From positions 26,359,286 through 26,423,285 of the forward strand of contig OU862913.1 in NCBI GenBank assembly GCA_917880885.1: 64,000 nt of DNA, read 5' to 3'. The notes under the pieces were generated by a model. The model ran no database searches. It was not told where the DNA came from and was given only the letters and a program-made list of their open reading frames with translations. Made by a program: the position numbers and the translations under genes. Positions 32,203-43,115 of the stretch are shown here, in pieces; the stretch's first letter is position 1; every line of letters starts with the position of its first letter. The stretch is from Limnephilus marmoratus. Its lineage: Eukaryota > Arthropoda > Insecta > Trichoptera > Limnephilidae.

Positions 32203-33176
32203 TGTAATTCCAAGTAATGTAGGTTACCCACCTTTGTCATCCGACAGCCTCCCAGAGCATAAAGAACATCCATCTCAGGATGGTGGAAATAGGGATCAGA
32301 GATCATGCATATAAATAAATGAAAGTATTTTCTAGTGAAATGTAAAAAACGGCTTTATTGCACTTTGCAAATGACATCAAAGAAATGTAAAAAAAGAAAC
32401 ACAAATACCTTTGGCATCTATCAGATTTGGAGAGAGAGAGTTATGTTAAAATTACGGTTGGTTATCAGAAGCGCGTACGTCTCGTCGTCGTGACTCTCTT
32501 CCAGTCGTGTAGAGCAATCCTCAACAGCGATCGTCAACAGCAAACCCCAAAACGCCGTTCCACACGTCATGGGGCGTTTGGTTAAAGGGAGTCCTCCCAA
32601 CACAAAAAGCTCGGTTGAGCCTCCATCCATCAGGCGGCATGGGGAATCTCACCGGCCCAAAGGTACAACAAAGGCTAGGAGCCGCTTCATCAGTAAAGGG
32701 AATTCACCCAACAAAAAGAGCACGGAAGGTCCTCACCCATCAAGCGGCATGAAGGAACCTCATCGGCCAAAGGATTCACCAGGAAAGAATCCTAGCGGGC
32801 AGTTGATCACCCGTTGAATTTGGTGTCAAAAACATCAGCACGCGGACAACATTATCTCGCGGCATCCGGCGAGGGATTCAACAAAATAAATCGGCTACAG
32901 GGCCATTAGAGTTGTCACACACTCACGTGACGTGTCAAAACGAACTTTTTAGGCTACATCGCCTTTGTAACACCCACCATAATCCCAATCGCCCCGAAAA
33001 TCTCCTCCCGCACACAAAATCTACGTTATGTCTCCGCCATCTTTCCCGAACGCCCGTTTCCGGTGTCGTTCCAGTTTCACCAACCAACAAAGTTAAATAA
33101 AAAATAAAAACAAATTAATAGACAATAAACAGTACCTACTTTAAGCGGTACCTACTCGCGAAATAGATATGTTACA
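32203..33176 (-). repeat. 3' LTR of the Gypsy element
   Basis: 974 bp, bounded by TGTAATTCC and GTTACA as written on plus (TG..CA). Short open frames inside it (for example 32569-32817) recur identically in the other LTR and are not genes. Confidence 0.97.
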
Positions 33177-33192
33177 TTTCCCCGCAACCCCC
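33177..33192 (-). other. Polypurine tract
   Basis: Minus-strand GGGGGTTGCGGGGAAA immediately before the 3' LTR, the position where plus-strand priming occurs. Interrupted by TT and C, so weaker than a classical tract. Confidence 0.55.
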
Positions 33193-35291
33193 GAAAATTT
33201 TACGCCGCGAAGTGAAGTAAAATTATTAGGACACCGCCCAATACGACTCTCTCTTTCCACATCTGTTAAAGAAAAATAACACAACATAGTATCAGAAAAA
33301 CATAAAGGTAAAACATATTAAAGTAGCAAACCCATTCACAGAATGGTGTACAAAAAAAAACAACATAGAAAATGAGGTAATACCTCCACTTTTACAAGCT
33401 CGCTTGTAAGATTACCAACACGTTACTCACATGACGAGAGACAATCTCTCAAGAAAACACTAGTGAGTATGGAGAATTCAAGCTCCCACTTTCATTTATG
33501 GAAAAAGGCAACACTTAGTTATTATTAACATAAAAAAAAATAACTCTCTCTCTCTATCCTTATATTCTAATCAAAATTAATATTTGAAAAAAAGTTACGT
33601 CACAGATATTATACTCAATGCGTCTTAAATTATCAACTAAAACTAGACCAAGGTATAAACAAATATACAGAATTAACTCATTCAATTTAAAATTGATGTC
33701 TAGGAGGTCAGATCAAGTATAATACAATTATTACTTGTCCATCGTACAACAAGTTTTATAAAAAAACTGTCAATTACAAAGTGGTCAGAGTAGGGTTTAT
33801 ATGTAAAGACATACCTATCTGTCAAAAAAAAAAAATCAGATCAAGTATAATACAATTATTACTTGTCCATCGTATAACAAGTTTTATAAAAAACTGTCAA
33901 TTACAAAGTGGGCAGAGTAGGGTTTATATGTAAAGACATACCTATCTATAAAAGAGGTTAGATTAGGGTTTACATATTTCAATTACCTATCCATCAAAAT
34001 TATGAAAAAATTCATTAGGAACACAGAAGCAAAACAGGATCTAGAATGTTAGGCTTAGAGCTTAGGGATTACAATTAAACAAAACACCTAGCTATTATAA
34101 AAGTGAACCTCAAAAGGTACTCTTGATTTTATACAAAAATACAAGATGTAACTATGATAAATCATCCTCAGGGGACGTTGCTTGTGCAAGAAAAGACTGA
34201 AGATAAACCCAGGTGGCATTCCTTCAAAAAAAAAAAATAATACTTAATACATCAAGTAAGTGAAAAGTCATAAATTTCTTGAACAAACAATGATATTTTG
34301 GTGATCGAATATGCTTATTAGATAATCGACACTAGGTAAGGGGTGATCGAACAATATCCAAATGAACGACACTAGTAGACAAAATTAACAGTACAACACT
34401 GGTTTAAGCAGTGAGAGACCTATATATGTAAATGCTTAATGTTAACTTAAAACTAAAAGACAAAATACACTTTCCTGTATTAGAGGTAAGGTGATAAACT
34501 TCAAATATGAGTTACTTTAATGGGTAGGTATGCCAGAGCAGTACCACCTTTGTTTGTGACAAGAAAAAAAAAATTCTTAACAAATATTCTTAACAAACTT
34601 AACTAACTGACTTTAAGGAAAGTTATACCAGACTTAAATCTATTTAACATATCTATGGTATATTTATGAAAAAATTTACTTAATCACTAATTGTTGAAAT
34701 TTTAACAATCTGTACATAAGAAAGTCGCTCCAATCTCTCATAAACAGAAGTTTTGAATCATTCTTTCCAAGTCCTTGGAAAATCATTGTTCGGGAGATAA
34801 TTCCAACGAACTTGAGAAGAAGGATTCAGACTTAAACGCTAAAACAGTACAACATAACCTATTGTTTTACGAACGCATCAGTGTGTAAGTATAATTGTAG
34901 CCTATAAGGAAGGCGAAACAACTCATTTCATACAAAAAAATTATTTAGAGTTTAAATAAAAAAAATCTCGTCAAAGACTAAGTCAATTACAAAATATGAC
35001 TTAGACAAAATATTGGGCGCCACTGATCACACGGATCAGAGGAAACGACATTCATTGTAAACGACGTCTCCTATAGAAAAAATTCCGAAGAATTTAAAGA
35101 AAAAAATTAAATTGAGGAAGCAAGATTGAGGAAATTTCGTGAAAATTCTAGACAAAACCTCTTGAGGGTACCAAACCTCAAAAGCAAGTGACCAGAAAAA
35201 CCACTGACGAAACAAATGGAACAGCATGCAGGGTTGGTAGTCCCGCATGCAATCACGTTGGTTTCATCTATATATAAAGAGTAAGAAATAT
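33193..35291 (-). other. Noncoding 3' region of the Gypsy element with 127-bp duplication
   Basis: About 2.1 kb between the pol stop and the 3' LTR without a reading frame above ~70 codons; no env is visible. It contains two direct copies of a ~120-bp unit (about 33708-33828 and 33836-33952, starting CAGATCAAGTATAATACAAT). It may be a lost env region or a regulatory segment. Confidence 0.75.
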
Positions 35292-38200
35292 TTAATCCAT
35301 GCGAACAATATCCTTTACATGAAAATTTCCTACAATTTTACCGTTCATATCAGCTAGAGTATAGACCAAATTAGAGACTTTACCTTTAATAACATTGCGA
35401 ACGAATCTAGGGGCCAATTTGTGAGAGAAATAATTCGGTCCACTGGATTGAACGAAATTCTTCCTCCAAACGACATCGCCTACTTCATAATTAACCGTCT
35501 TACGGCGTAAATTGTAGTGTTGGGCATTTTTCTTAAAAGCTTGTAACAAAGCATTTGAAACTTGTTCATAAATTGGAACTAAGTCTTCCAACTTCTTAGC
35601 AAATTCGTCCCTAGATTGCTGCAACGTAGTGTCTACGACACCAGAAGATAAGTTATTTTTATGAAAGTTTCCGTCAATAATTTGTTCCCTACCATGCATG
35701 AGGAAGAAGGGGGTGAAGCCGGTTGCAAAATTAACCGTGTTATTGAGAGCTGATTGAATTTGAGGCAGAAATCTGGACCAATTACGCTGGTCAGATTCGG
35801 TTAAAATAGACAAAGCAGTTCCAATGGTTTGGTTATAGCGTTCGACCACGTTATTTTGGGGAGTATAAAAAGCATTATAAAAAGGCGGAGGTACGTTATA
35901 CTCTGCTAACAATTGTTTAAAGTCTTTTGAAATAAATTGTTTTCCGTTGTCGCAGACGCACGTTTGCGGTACCCCGTGTACAAGGAATATGTATTGTTCA
36001 ATGTTTTTAACAATGCTTTTAGTAGTTGCATTTCTAAGCGGAAAAATCCAGGTATATTTAGAAAATACATCAACGACTGTTAGAATATACATAAATCCTG
36101 CATAGCTACGCGGAAGAGGACCGACAAGGTCAATAGACAGCATTTGCATAGGTCTTGTGACTATTTTCGGGTTCGTAGAAATGCCTGCCGGCGCAGCAGT
36201 GTTAATTTTATGTGCCTTACACGTTTTACATCTATTGACAAAATTTTTGACGTCATTATACATCCCTGGCCAAAAATAATGAAGTTGAACCTTCTTATAT
36301 GTTCTAAAAACTCCTGGATGACAAGAAATAACAGACTCATGTTCTTTAGATAGAACAGCGTTACGGTCCTCAAAAGGAACAACAAGCTTCCAAGCTGTGT
36401 CCTCCTGCAGAGCGAAACGAGATTTAGTGTGACGAAATAATTTATTTTCCTTAATTTGAAAATTATTAAAACGTTGTGGATTTGATTTACAATTAGAAAA
36501 TAATGTATTATACCAAGTATCTGTACTCGTGGGAACGGAATCAATGGCCGAAATTAAAGAAACGTCTTTACGTGAGAGAACGTCCGGAACCGTATTTAAT
36601 TTACCTTTCCTATGTATAACATCAAAAGAGTACTGTGACAGCCGAGTAGACCAGCGAGCAAGCCGACCTGTTGGATTAGATAATGAGACTAACCATTGTA
36701 GACTAGAATGGTCCGTTACCACAGTGAAGTGAGCACCCTCTATGTAGGGCCTAAAATGGTTGACTGAATCTAACACCGCTAGGAGTTCGCGCTCCGTCAC
36801 GCCGTAGTTTCGTTCATGCACATTAAGACACCTAGAGAAATAAGATACAGGGTGCTCCTCTCCTTCAAAAATTTGTGTAAGTACACCTCCGATCCCAACG
36901 TTGCTCGCGTCACAGTGAATCGTGAAAGGAAGCGAAAAATCCGGACAATTAATAACAGGGGCAGAAGTCAACGCCTTCTTTAATTTCTTAAAAGACAACT
37001 CCGCTTCAGGAGACCAAGAAAAATTACTAATTCCCTTCCTTGAACCAGTAAGTTTTGTTAAGGGAGCAGCAATGGTTGAAAAATCCTTTATAAAACGCCT
37101 ATAATACCCGCACAGGCCAATGAAAGCTTTTACCTGTTTAGAATTCTTTGGAATGGGGTAGGTACGAATGCATGCCAACTTAACTGGGTCTGTGCGAAGT
37201 CCTTTTGCATCCACAACGTAACCGAGATACTTCAATTCATCCTTGCAAAACTCACACTTTTTCAAATTGACTGTTAAGCCTGCTTCTTTCAGACGTAAGA
37301 AAACCCTATTTAATTGCTCTAAATGTGAATCGATATCTTCTGAAATTATAATTAGGTCATCCAAATAGCAAAAAACGTTTTCGTCGAACTCTGGACCAAA
37401 AAGTGCATCTACCAGACGCTGAAGTTCACTAGGAGCGTTTTTTAACCCAAACGGCATCCTAACGAATTCAAACAAGCCATGTCCAGGTACTACAAAAGCC
37501 GTTTTGCAGCAAGAATCCTTATGTAAAGGGATTTGCCAGAAACTTTTCGATAAGTCAATAGAAGATATGAAGCGTGCACCACGTAGCTTGTCTAAAATAC
37601 GCGAAATATACGGCAAGGGGTAGGAATCTCTTGTCGTGACGCTGTTAAGCTTCCTGGAGTCTAAGCAGAATCTTGCAGAACCATCCTTTTTGGGCACAAT
37701 CAAAACCGGGTTCGACCAAGCCGAACGCGAACGTCGAACAACACCTAAATCAAGCATTTCTTTAAGTTGAGCTTCAAGTTGTTTTTGACGTGTTTGAGAC
37801 AATGGGTAATATCGTTGCTTAATGGGATCTCCCGTCGTATTAATTATGTGCTGAACTAAATGAGTACGACCCAATCCACATTTTTCAAAAGAAATTGACT
37901 TAAATTTATCAATTACATTATTTAGCCTATGATTGTCTTGAGGGGACAGTAGGGAAGCTGACGTGATCTTGCGAATTTCACCTAAAGTATTCTCAACATC
38001 ACGTCCACTGTTGGCCTTTGAAAACAATTGAGGAGCGATGTCAAATTGTTTCCAAAAGTCGACTCCTAAAACAATCACGGGAGAAAGAGACGGAATTACA
38101 AAAAAAATTACATATTTCTTAATATTATTATAAGTAACTAGTACCCGCATAGTACCAATTACATCTTGATGTTTACCATCCGCGGTGGTAACGTAAGAAT

Positions 38201-38375
38201 CAAGCTTATCTAACTTAAAACCTAAACTTAAGAAAAACCTATACAGTGAACCTCCAAAACAACTCACACTAGCTCCGCTATCTAAAAGAGCTGAAAAAAC
38301 TAAATTGTTAATTGCAATATTAACATGAGGTCTAACATCTTGACCGCTGGTCATCATCGGCATGAATGCGTCCAT
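35292..38375 (-). CDS. pol: Gypsy Pol polyprotein (protease-RT-RNase H-integrase)
   Basis: 1027 codons counted from the first Met; the real polyprotein probably starts upstream by frameshift from gag. Domains: aspartic protease with DSGA at 32-35; reverse transcriptase ~200-380 with FIxSIDLSKxFWQIPL and YLDD at 337-340; connection LCGYYRRFI; RNase H with CDASN at 488-492 and TDHSSLQWL; integrase HHCC zinc site (H679, H686, C716, C719) and DDE triad D749, D809, E845, with the canonical 35 residues between the last two. All catalytic residues are present. It replicates the element through cDNA in cytoplasmic particles and integrates it into chromatin (family knowledge). No chromodomain or env is seen. 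Confidence 0.97.
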   Translation of the reverse strand: MDAFMPMMTSGQDVRPHVNIAINNLVFSALLDSGASVSCFGGSLYRFFLSLGFKLDKLDSYVTTADGKHQDVIGTMRVLVTYNNIKKYVIFFVIPSLSPVIVLGVDFWKQFDIAPQLFSKANSGRDVENTLGEIRKITSASLLSPQDNHRLNNVIDKFKSISFEKCGLGRTHLVQHIINTTGDPIKQRYYPLSQTRQKQLEAQLKEMLDLGVVRRSRSAWSNPVLIVPKKDGSARFCLDSRKLNSVTTRDSYPLPYISRILDKLRGARFISSIDLSKSFWQIPLHKDSCCKTAFVVPGHGLFEFVRMPFGLKNAPSELQRLVDALFGPEFDENVFCYLDDLIIISEDIDSHLEQLNRVFLRLKEAGLTVNLKKCEFCKDELKYLGYVVDAKGLRTDPVKLACIRTYPIPKNSKQVKAFIGLCGYYRRFIKDFSTIAAPLTKLTGSRKGISNFSWSPEAELSFKKLKKALTSAPVINCPDFSLPFTIHCDASNVGIGGVLTQIFEGEEHPVSYFSRCLNVHERNYGVTERELLAVLDSVNHFRPYIEGAHFTVVTDHSSLQWLVSLSNPTGRLARWSTRLSQYSFDVIHRKGKLNTVPDVLSRKDVSLISAIDSVPTSTDTWYNTLFSNCKSNPQRFNNFQIKENKLFRHTKSRFALQEDTAWKLVVPFEDRNAVLSKEHESVISCHPGVFRTYKKVQLHYFWPGMYNDVKNFVNRCKTCKAHKINTAAPAGISTNPKIVTRPMQMLSIDLVGPLPRSYAGFMYILTVVDVFSKYTWIFPLRNATTKSIVKNIEQYIFLVHGVPQTCVCDNGKQFISKDFKQLLAEYNVPPPFYNAFYTPQNNVVERYNQTIGTALSILTESDQRNWSRFLPQIQSALNNTVNFATGFTPFFLMHGREQIIDGNFHKNNLSSGVVDTTLQQSRDEFAKKLEDLVPIYEQVSNALLQAFKKNAQHYNLRRKTVNYEVGDVVWRKNFVQSSGPNYFSHKLAPRFVRNVIKGKVSNLVYTLADMNGKIVGNFHVKDIVRMD

Positions 38376-38461
38376 GTCATGGTCGATGGGACTGGTACTA
38401 GAGTTTGAAACTAACGGTGGTCTCCTAGCATCCTCGCTAGCAGAATGTGGGGGACCCCCGT

Positions 38462-39430
38462 CTAGTTTTTTGAATTATGTCGTTCAGGATTTGCTTGTCG
38501 CTTGGTATGATTCTTCTGAGAATCAAACTTCCATTTCCTACAAAAAGGCTTGGAATGACCTTTTAAATTACAATAAGCGCAAAGTAATTTATTTCTATAA
38601 AATTGTGCAGAAGGCGAAGAAGAAGAAGAAGAGGAAGAAGGTGCAGCATTATTATTCAACGGAACGGATGACGGTTTATTCTTGTCTTTGACCGAATTTG
38701 CTTCATCGTCGGAAATAGCTAAACTTTTTTCAAATCGCTTACAAACACTAATTAAGGAATTTAAATTTTTATCCTCAAAATAAGCAATAACAAGAGCATA
38801 TTTCGGCAATAGGCTATTGCACACTAAATCCACAATTTGTTCTTCCGGAAGTTGAACGTTTAATCTTAAATTAGCTAATTGCACGTCTTCAACATAATCA
38901 ACTACGCTTTGATTATACTTCTGTTTCATAGAGAAGAGAGCTTTTAAAGCTTCGGTTTGGTTAGCAATTGGATCAAAACGAGTTAAAATTAGTTTTTTCA
39001 GTTCTAGCCAAGTTAAATTATCTTTATAAATGGTACGATACCATAGCAATGCTCTTCCCTCCAAAAGGTCAGCAAACGAAGTGACAACAAGCGACAACTC
39101 AATATGACGACACCTAGATAACTCCTCCACACGTTGTATAAAGTCACGGATGTCTGAAGATCCGTTAAATTTAACACCCCAGCTATGTACGGAAGGATTT
39201 GTAGTTATATTCTGATAATAATTATTAGTTATGTTGGTAGTTGTATTAGGACTTTCATCACTGCTTGCTTCTTGTTGAGAAGAAGTACCACTAGATTGTT
39301 TAAGATTCCTGTTGTAAATTCGCGCTTGCTCTCTCATGGCGGACAAAGTGGGTTCTGGAGTAATATTAACGTCAGAAAGCATCTGTATCATCTCCTCCTT
39401 AGTTGCACCGTTAATATTTGAAATCGCCAT
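38462..39430 (-). CDS. gag: Gypsy Gag protein
   Basis: 322 codons. The N-terminal third is low-complexity and Ser/Asn-rich. The middle carries a retrotransposon capsid-type domain (ALLWYRTIYKDNLTWLELKK, then LTRFDP). After a poly-Ser linker comes a CCHC nucleocapsid knuckle, C284-x2-C287-x4-H292-x4-C297 (CAYCNLKGHSKPFC). It forms the particle that packages the RNA. The stop codon at 38462-38464 directly follows a slippery heptamer, linking it to pol. Confidence 0.95.
   Translation of the reverse strand: MAISNINGATKEEMIQMLSDVNITPEPTLSAMREQARIYNRNLKQSSGTSSQQEASSDESPNTTTNITNNYYQNITTNPSVHSWGVKFNGSSDIRDFIQRVEELSRCRHIELSLVVTSFADLLEGRALLWYRTIYKDNLTWLELKKLILTRFDPIANQTEALKALFSMKQKYNQSVVDYVEDVQLANLRLNVQLPEEQIVDLVCNSLLPKYALVIAYFEDKNLNSLISVCKRFEKSLAISDDEANSVKDKNKPSSVPLNNNAAPSSSSSSSSPSAQFYRNKLLCAYCNLKGHSKPFCRKWKFDSQKNHTKRQANPERHNSKN
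38465..38471 (-). promoter_or_regulatory. -1 ribosomal frameshift heptamer A AAA AAC
   Basis: Minus-strand A AAA AAC sits in the correct register (xxA AAA AAC) immediately before the gag TAG. Slipping back one base reads through 30 codons with no stop into the pol frame (38465 minus 38375 is 90, divisible by 3). A GGGGG/CCCCC pairing just downstream might add a barrier, but its loop is too tight as written. Confidence 0.85.
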
Positions 39431-40208
39431 TTTGTTTTTTTTTCTTTTAATTTTTAAATTTGAGAAAAAATAATTAAAATTATTTAATTAAAAAAAAAAA
39501 TAATATATTTTATTTGTTTGAAATACCGGACACCCTGTAAGGCAAATTATCTCTCTTAAAAAAAAATATTTGAAAAAAAATCAAAATTATTTTTCAAAAA
39601 AAAAAAAAATTTTTTTAATGTATGTAGCTCACCGGACATTTTATAATGTATGTAGCTCACAGGACACCGTGTAAAGCCAATGGATCACCGGAACTAAAAT
39701 TCCCTCAAAACAAAGCAAGTTTTTCCGCGAAAAATTATAAAAAGAATCCACATCGTCTTCCCTTGTAAATTCATAATTGTATATCCAATTAATGTACAAA
39801 ACCCTTTCACAATACAACGTATCTTCTTATTTGCGAAAACAAAACACAACAATTGTTTTGATGTTTTGACAACTGACACTTAAATCCAGTATTGCCAGAA
39901 AAGAGAATATTTTTCGCTGTAAATTATTCAAGCTGTCACTGGTACCAATGTACATTAAATTGCGAGAAACAATATATTAACACGCACATTTTTTTTATAT
40001 ATGGCAATAGATAAACGTCAAACTTTGGTAATCAACAAATTCAAAGGCATAATTGCAAACAACTAACTTACTACCCACACACTGATGAGTTGTAAAATGA
40101 CATCGTAAAAAGCAGACAAATTATATAACATTAAATAAGAATATTCTTATAGATATATGCATGACCTATAAATACCCTTCCGAACACCTGTTTAATATAC
40201 TTAAAAAA
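39431..40208 (-). other. Gypsy 5' leader
   Basis: 777 bp between the primer site and the gag ATG; A/T homopolymers at 39440-39620 and two copies of TGTATGTAGCTCAC near 39620-39660. Presumably carries packaging signals (inference). Confidence 0.6.
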
Positions 40209-40226
40209 GCCCCACGTTGGGCGCCA
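40209..40226 (-). promoter_or_regulatory. Primer-binding site, tRNA-Lys (CTT-type)
   Basis: Minus-strand TGGCGCCCAACGTGGGGC, one base inside the 5' LTR. This is the 18-nt complement of the 3' end of tRNA-Lys1,2, recognised from memory as the primer site used by several retroelements. Confidence 0.88.
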
Positions 40227-40227
40227 A

Positions 40228-41201
40228 TGTAATTCCAAGTAATGTAGGTTACCCACCTTTGTCATCCGACAGCCTCCCAGAGCATAAAGAACATCCATCT
40301 CAGGATGGTGGAAATAGGGATCAGAGATCATGCATATAAATAAATGAAAGTATTTTCTAGTGAAATGTAAAAAACGGCTTTATTGCACTTTGCAAATGAC
40401 ATCAAAGAAATGTAAAAAAAGAAACACAAATACCTTTGGCATCTATCAGATTTGGAGAGAGAGAGTTATGTTAAAATTACGGTTGGTTATCAGAAGCGCG
40501 TACGTCTCGTCGTCGTGACTCTCTTCCAGTCGTGTAGAGCAATCCTCAACAGCGATCGTCAACAGCAAACCCCAAAACGCCGTTCCACACGTCATGGGGC
40601 GTTTGGTTAAAGGGAGTCCTCCCAACACAAAAAGCTCGGTTGAGCCTCCATCCATCAGGCGGCATGGGGAATCTCACCGGCCCAAAGGTACAACAAAGGC
40701 TAGGAGCCGCTTCATCAGTAAAGGGAATTCACCCAACAAAAAGAGCACGGAAGGTCCTCACCCATCAAGCGGCATGAAGGAACCTCATCGGCCAAAGGAT
40801 TCACCAGGAAAGAATCCTAGCGGGCAGTTGATCACCCGTTGAATTTGGTGTCAAAAACATCAGCACGCGGACAACATTATCTCGCGGCATCCGGCGAGGG
40901 ATTCAACAAAATAAATCGGCTACAGGGCCATTAGAGTTGTCACACACTCACGTGACGTGTCAAAACGAACTTTTTAGGCTACATCGCCTTTGTAACACCC
41001 ACCATAATCCCAATCGCCCCGAAAATCTCCTCCCGCACACAAAATCTACGTTATGTCTCCGCCATCTTTCCCGAACGCCCGTTTCCGGTGTCGTTCCAGT
41101 TTCACCAACCAACAAAGTTAAATAAAAAATAAAAACAAATTAATAGACAATAAACAGTACCTACTTTAAGCGGTACCTACTCGCGAAATAGATATGTTAC
41201 A
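40228..41201 (-). repeat. 5' LTR of the Gypsy element
   Basis: 974 bp, same length and, on reading through, same sequence as 32203-33176. It holds the promoter and the R region (not mapped here). Confidence 0.97.
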
Positions 41202-41262
41202 ACATGTAAAAGATTTTATCCACTGTGAGACGGTTTGTGGACTTATAAATATTGATGATTAG
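41202..41262 (-). pseudogene. C2H2 zinc-finger pseudogene, continuation past the insertion
   Basis: Starts with the second ACAT target copy; the following AAAAGATTTTATCCACTGTG and GACGGTTTGTGGACTTATAA match the finger linkers at 32114-32160. Homology ends near 41262. Confidence 0.7.
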
Positions 41263-42539
41263 ACTGAGATATTAGTAGGTATTTCAATAAAGGATTACTA
41301 AACAGTGTATCGTTATGAAGTATCTGGCGCTAGGTGTTTTGAAAAAGGTGTTTTGAAAAAGCCCATGAAATGGTTTAGGTATTGGTTCCTTAATAAAATT
41401 TAAATTATTACTTATTGATTATAAGATTGTTACTTATATGAATGTCGTTCACTTTTAAAAGAAAGTAGGTATTAAATAAATTTGGCGTCTCGTTAAGTGG
41501 CGGGTGACAGTCCAAGGTCGAAGTTTCACAAAAATTTGTGCTGAGTTGCCAGACGTAAAATAAGTCCCCATTGGACGTTAGGGAAAATTGCGTTATTCCA
41601 CGAGCAACATCTACAATAATCAAGGTCAAGAGCAATCGAGAGGACACGGGTTCAAGTCCCGTTGGCGTCATGTATCTTTTCTCGGAAGATTTTTCAATGT
41701 GGATGAGTGTTTCAGGCTGATAATTATTGCTTATAATAATTGTTACCCTTTGTGCTATGCATAAAAAATCTTGTCTTAAAACGTTAGTTTTACAATTAAA
41801 AATAATAATCTACAATAATCGCATTGACGGCGCTGCTTACGAGTTTTTCGTTTGCTGTTAAGGTTCTGCTTCGAAATAATAAAAGGGATTCGAATTATTG
41901 ACAAGGAAGAAATTTCATTAAAATAATTCCAGTCATCTCCCGATTTCTTCAAAATTCTCCCGTTTTCTCCCGATTTCCCCGATTTTTAGGCGAAAATTCT
42001 CCCAATTTGAAAGTTTTGGTTTCGGTAACACTGGAGTAAGGAGTAAGGTCGTGTATTACCAGTATGTAAATTGCATTTAGAAAACACCAAAATGCCTTCC
42101 TGCGTGATGAAAAACATTACCATTACTCGGCAAAGAGTAGAAAAGTGAAGAAATTACATTTTATTTATAAGTACACGCAAATTTCTTATTATTATCGATT
42201 ATTATAAACAATACAATTAAATTTCATATTTCCTGCCCGACGATTTTATGTCACTAGAGAAAATACACACACATTCTTCGATTGTCTTATGGTACGGCCA
42301 CACTAGCATGGGTGGCAACCGGGGCGGAAAACGTGGTATTATACCCCCCCCCCCCCCCTCCCCCCAATGAAAGTTTACTTTGAGAAATTCATAACGCAAA
42401 TTTCGACCTCCTTAAATATAAAAACATTACTAGCTAGTCAAATGTGTGAACAAAATTTCGCAATCCTCAAAATTAAAACACTAACGTGAAATGGTTTTCC
42501 TCCGATCTTTGTAGCACACATTCTGCAACTTTCAAATCT
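41263..42539. other. Spacer with a tRNA-like 3' half and a C-run transposon end
   Basis: 41625-41671 reads GAGGACACGGGTTCAAGTCC then CGTTGGCGTCA, a T-arm with B-box and acceptor, but no matching 5' half. 42295-42366 (GCATGGGTGGCAACC and a C-run) resembles the G/C-tract repeat at 2360. No gene. Confidence 0.4.
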
Positions 42540-43115
42540 TGGAATAATTTCGGTTTAGGGGCGAAATTCCTAGAAAATCAAACTAATTATTTTTATACTA
42601 ATTTGGGGTCGGGGAATCCGAATCTGAAAGAATTAGGCGGCGGCAAGCAATATTAACTGAATTACACGACTTTAAAAAATTTTATACACATACAGGAAAT
42701 AAGCCATTTTGGAAGCATTTTGTTTCCTAGAAAATCAAACTAGTCATTTTTATACTAACTATGGGCCGGGGAATCCGAATCTGAACGAATTAGGCGGCGG
42801 CAAGCAATAATAACTGAATTAAACGACTTTAAAATTTTCTATACACACACACCACACGCATGAAAATAGACAACATTTTGAGACATAAGGTACGAAAACC
42901 ATAGAAAAAACAACATAGATATTTTTACCACACAAAATTAAGTGTTGCCATTAAACAATAATATCATCGAACATACCTTATAAATCGAACAAGTTTTCTT
43001 CGTCCGTTGTATCTTCTCTATATTATGAATTACGACTATCTCAACGGCCGTATTCAACCAAAAGTATGAAAATTCGTAGTCTTAAAAATGCGTAACCTAA
43101 CCTAACCTAACGCAA

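Larger units (their letters stand above)
32203..41201 (-). mobile_element. Complete Ty3/Gypsy LTR retrotransposon, no env
   Basis: Nine-kb element on the minus strand: 5' LTR 40228-41201, primer site 40209-40226, gag 38462-39430, pol 35292-38375, a long 3' untranslated stretch, purine-rich tract at 33177-33192, 3' LTR 32203-33176. Both LTRs are 974 bp with TG..CA ends and I saw no difference between them. ORFs are intact and a 4-bp target duplication is present, so insertion is very recent and the copy could be autonomous. The integrase-after-RNase H order makes it Ty3/Gypsy. The tRNA-Lys primer site recalls the Osvaldo/Ulysses group, which is only a suggestion. Confidence 0.96.

Noticed and set aside
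32569..32817. 82-codon frame in an LTR, repeated at 40594-40842
   Set aside because: It is identical only because the LTRs are identical; no motif, and antisense to the element.
33193..35291. Envelope gene of the Gypsy element
   Set aside because: No frame longer than about 70 codons, no signal or membrane pattern.
43090..43110. Telomere tract (CCTAA)n
   Set aside because: Only three repeats; common in insect interspersed DNA, no telomeric context.
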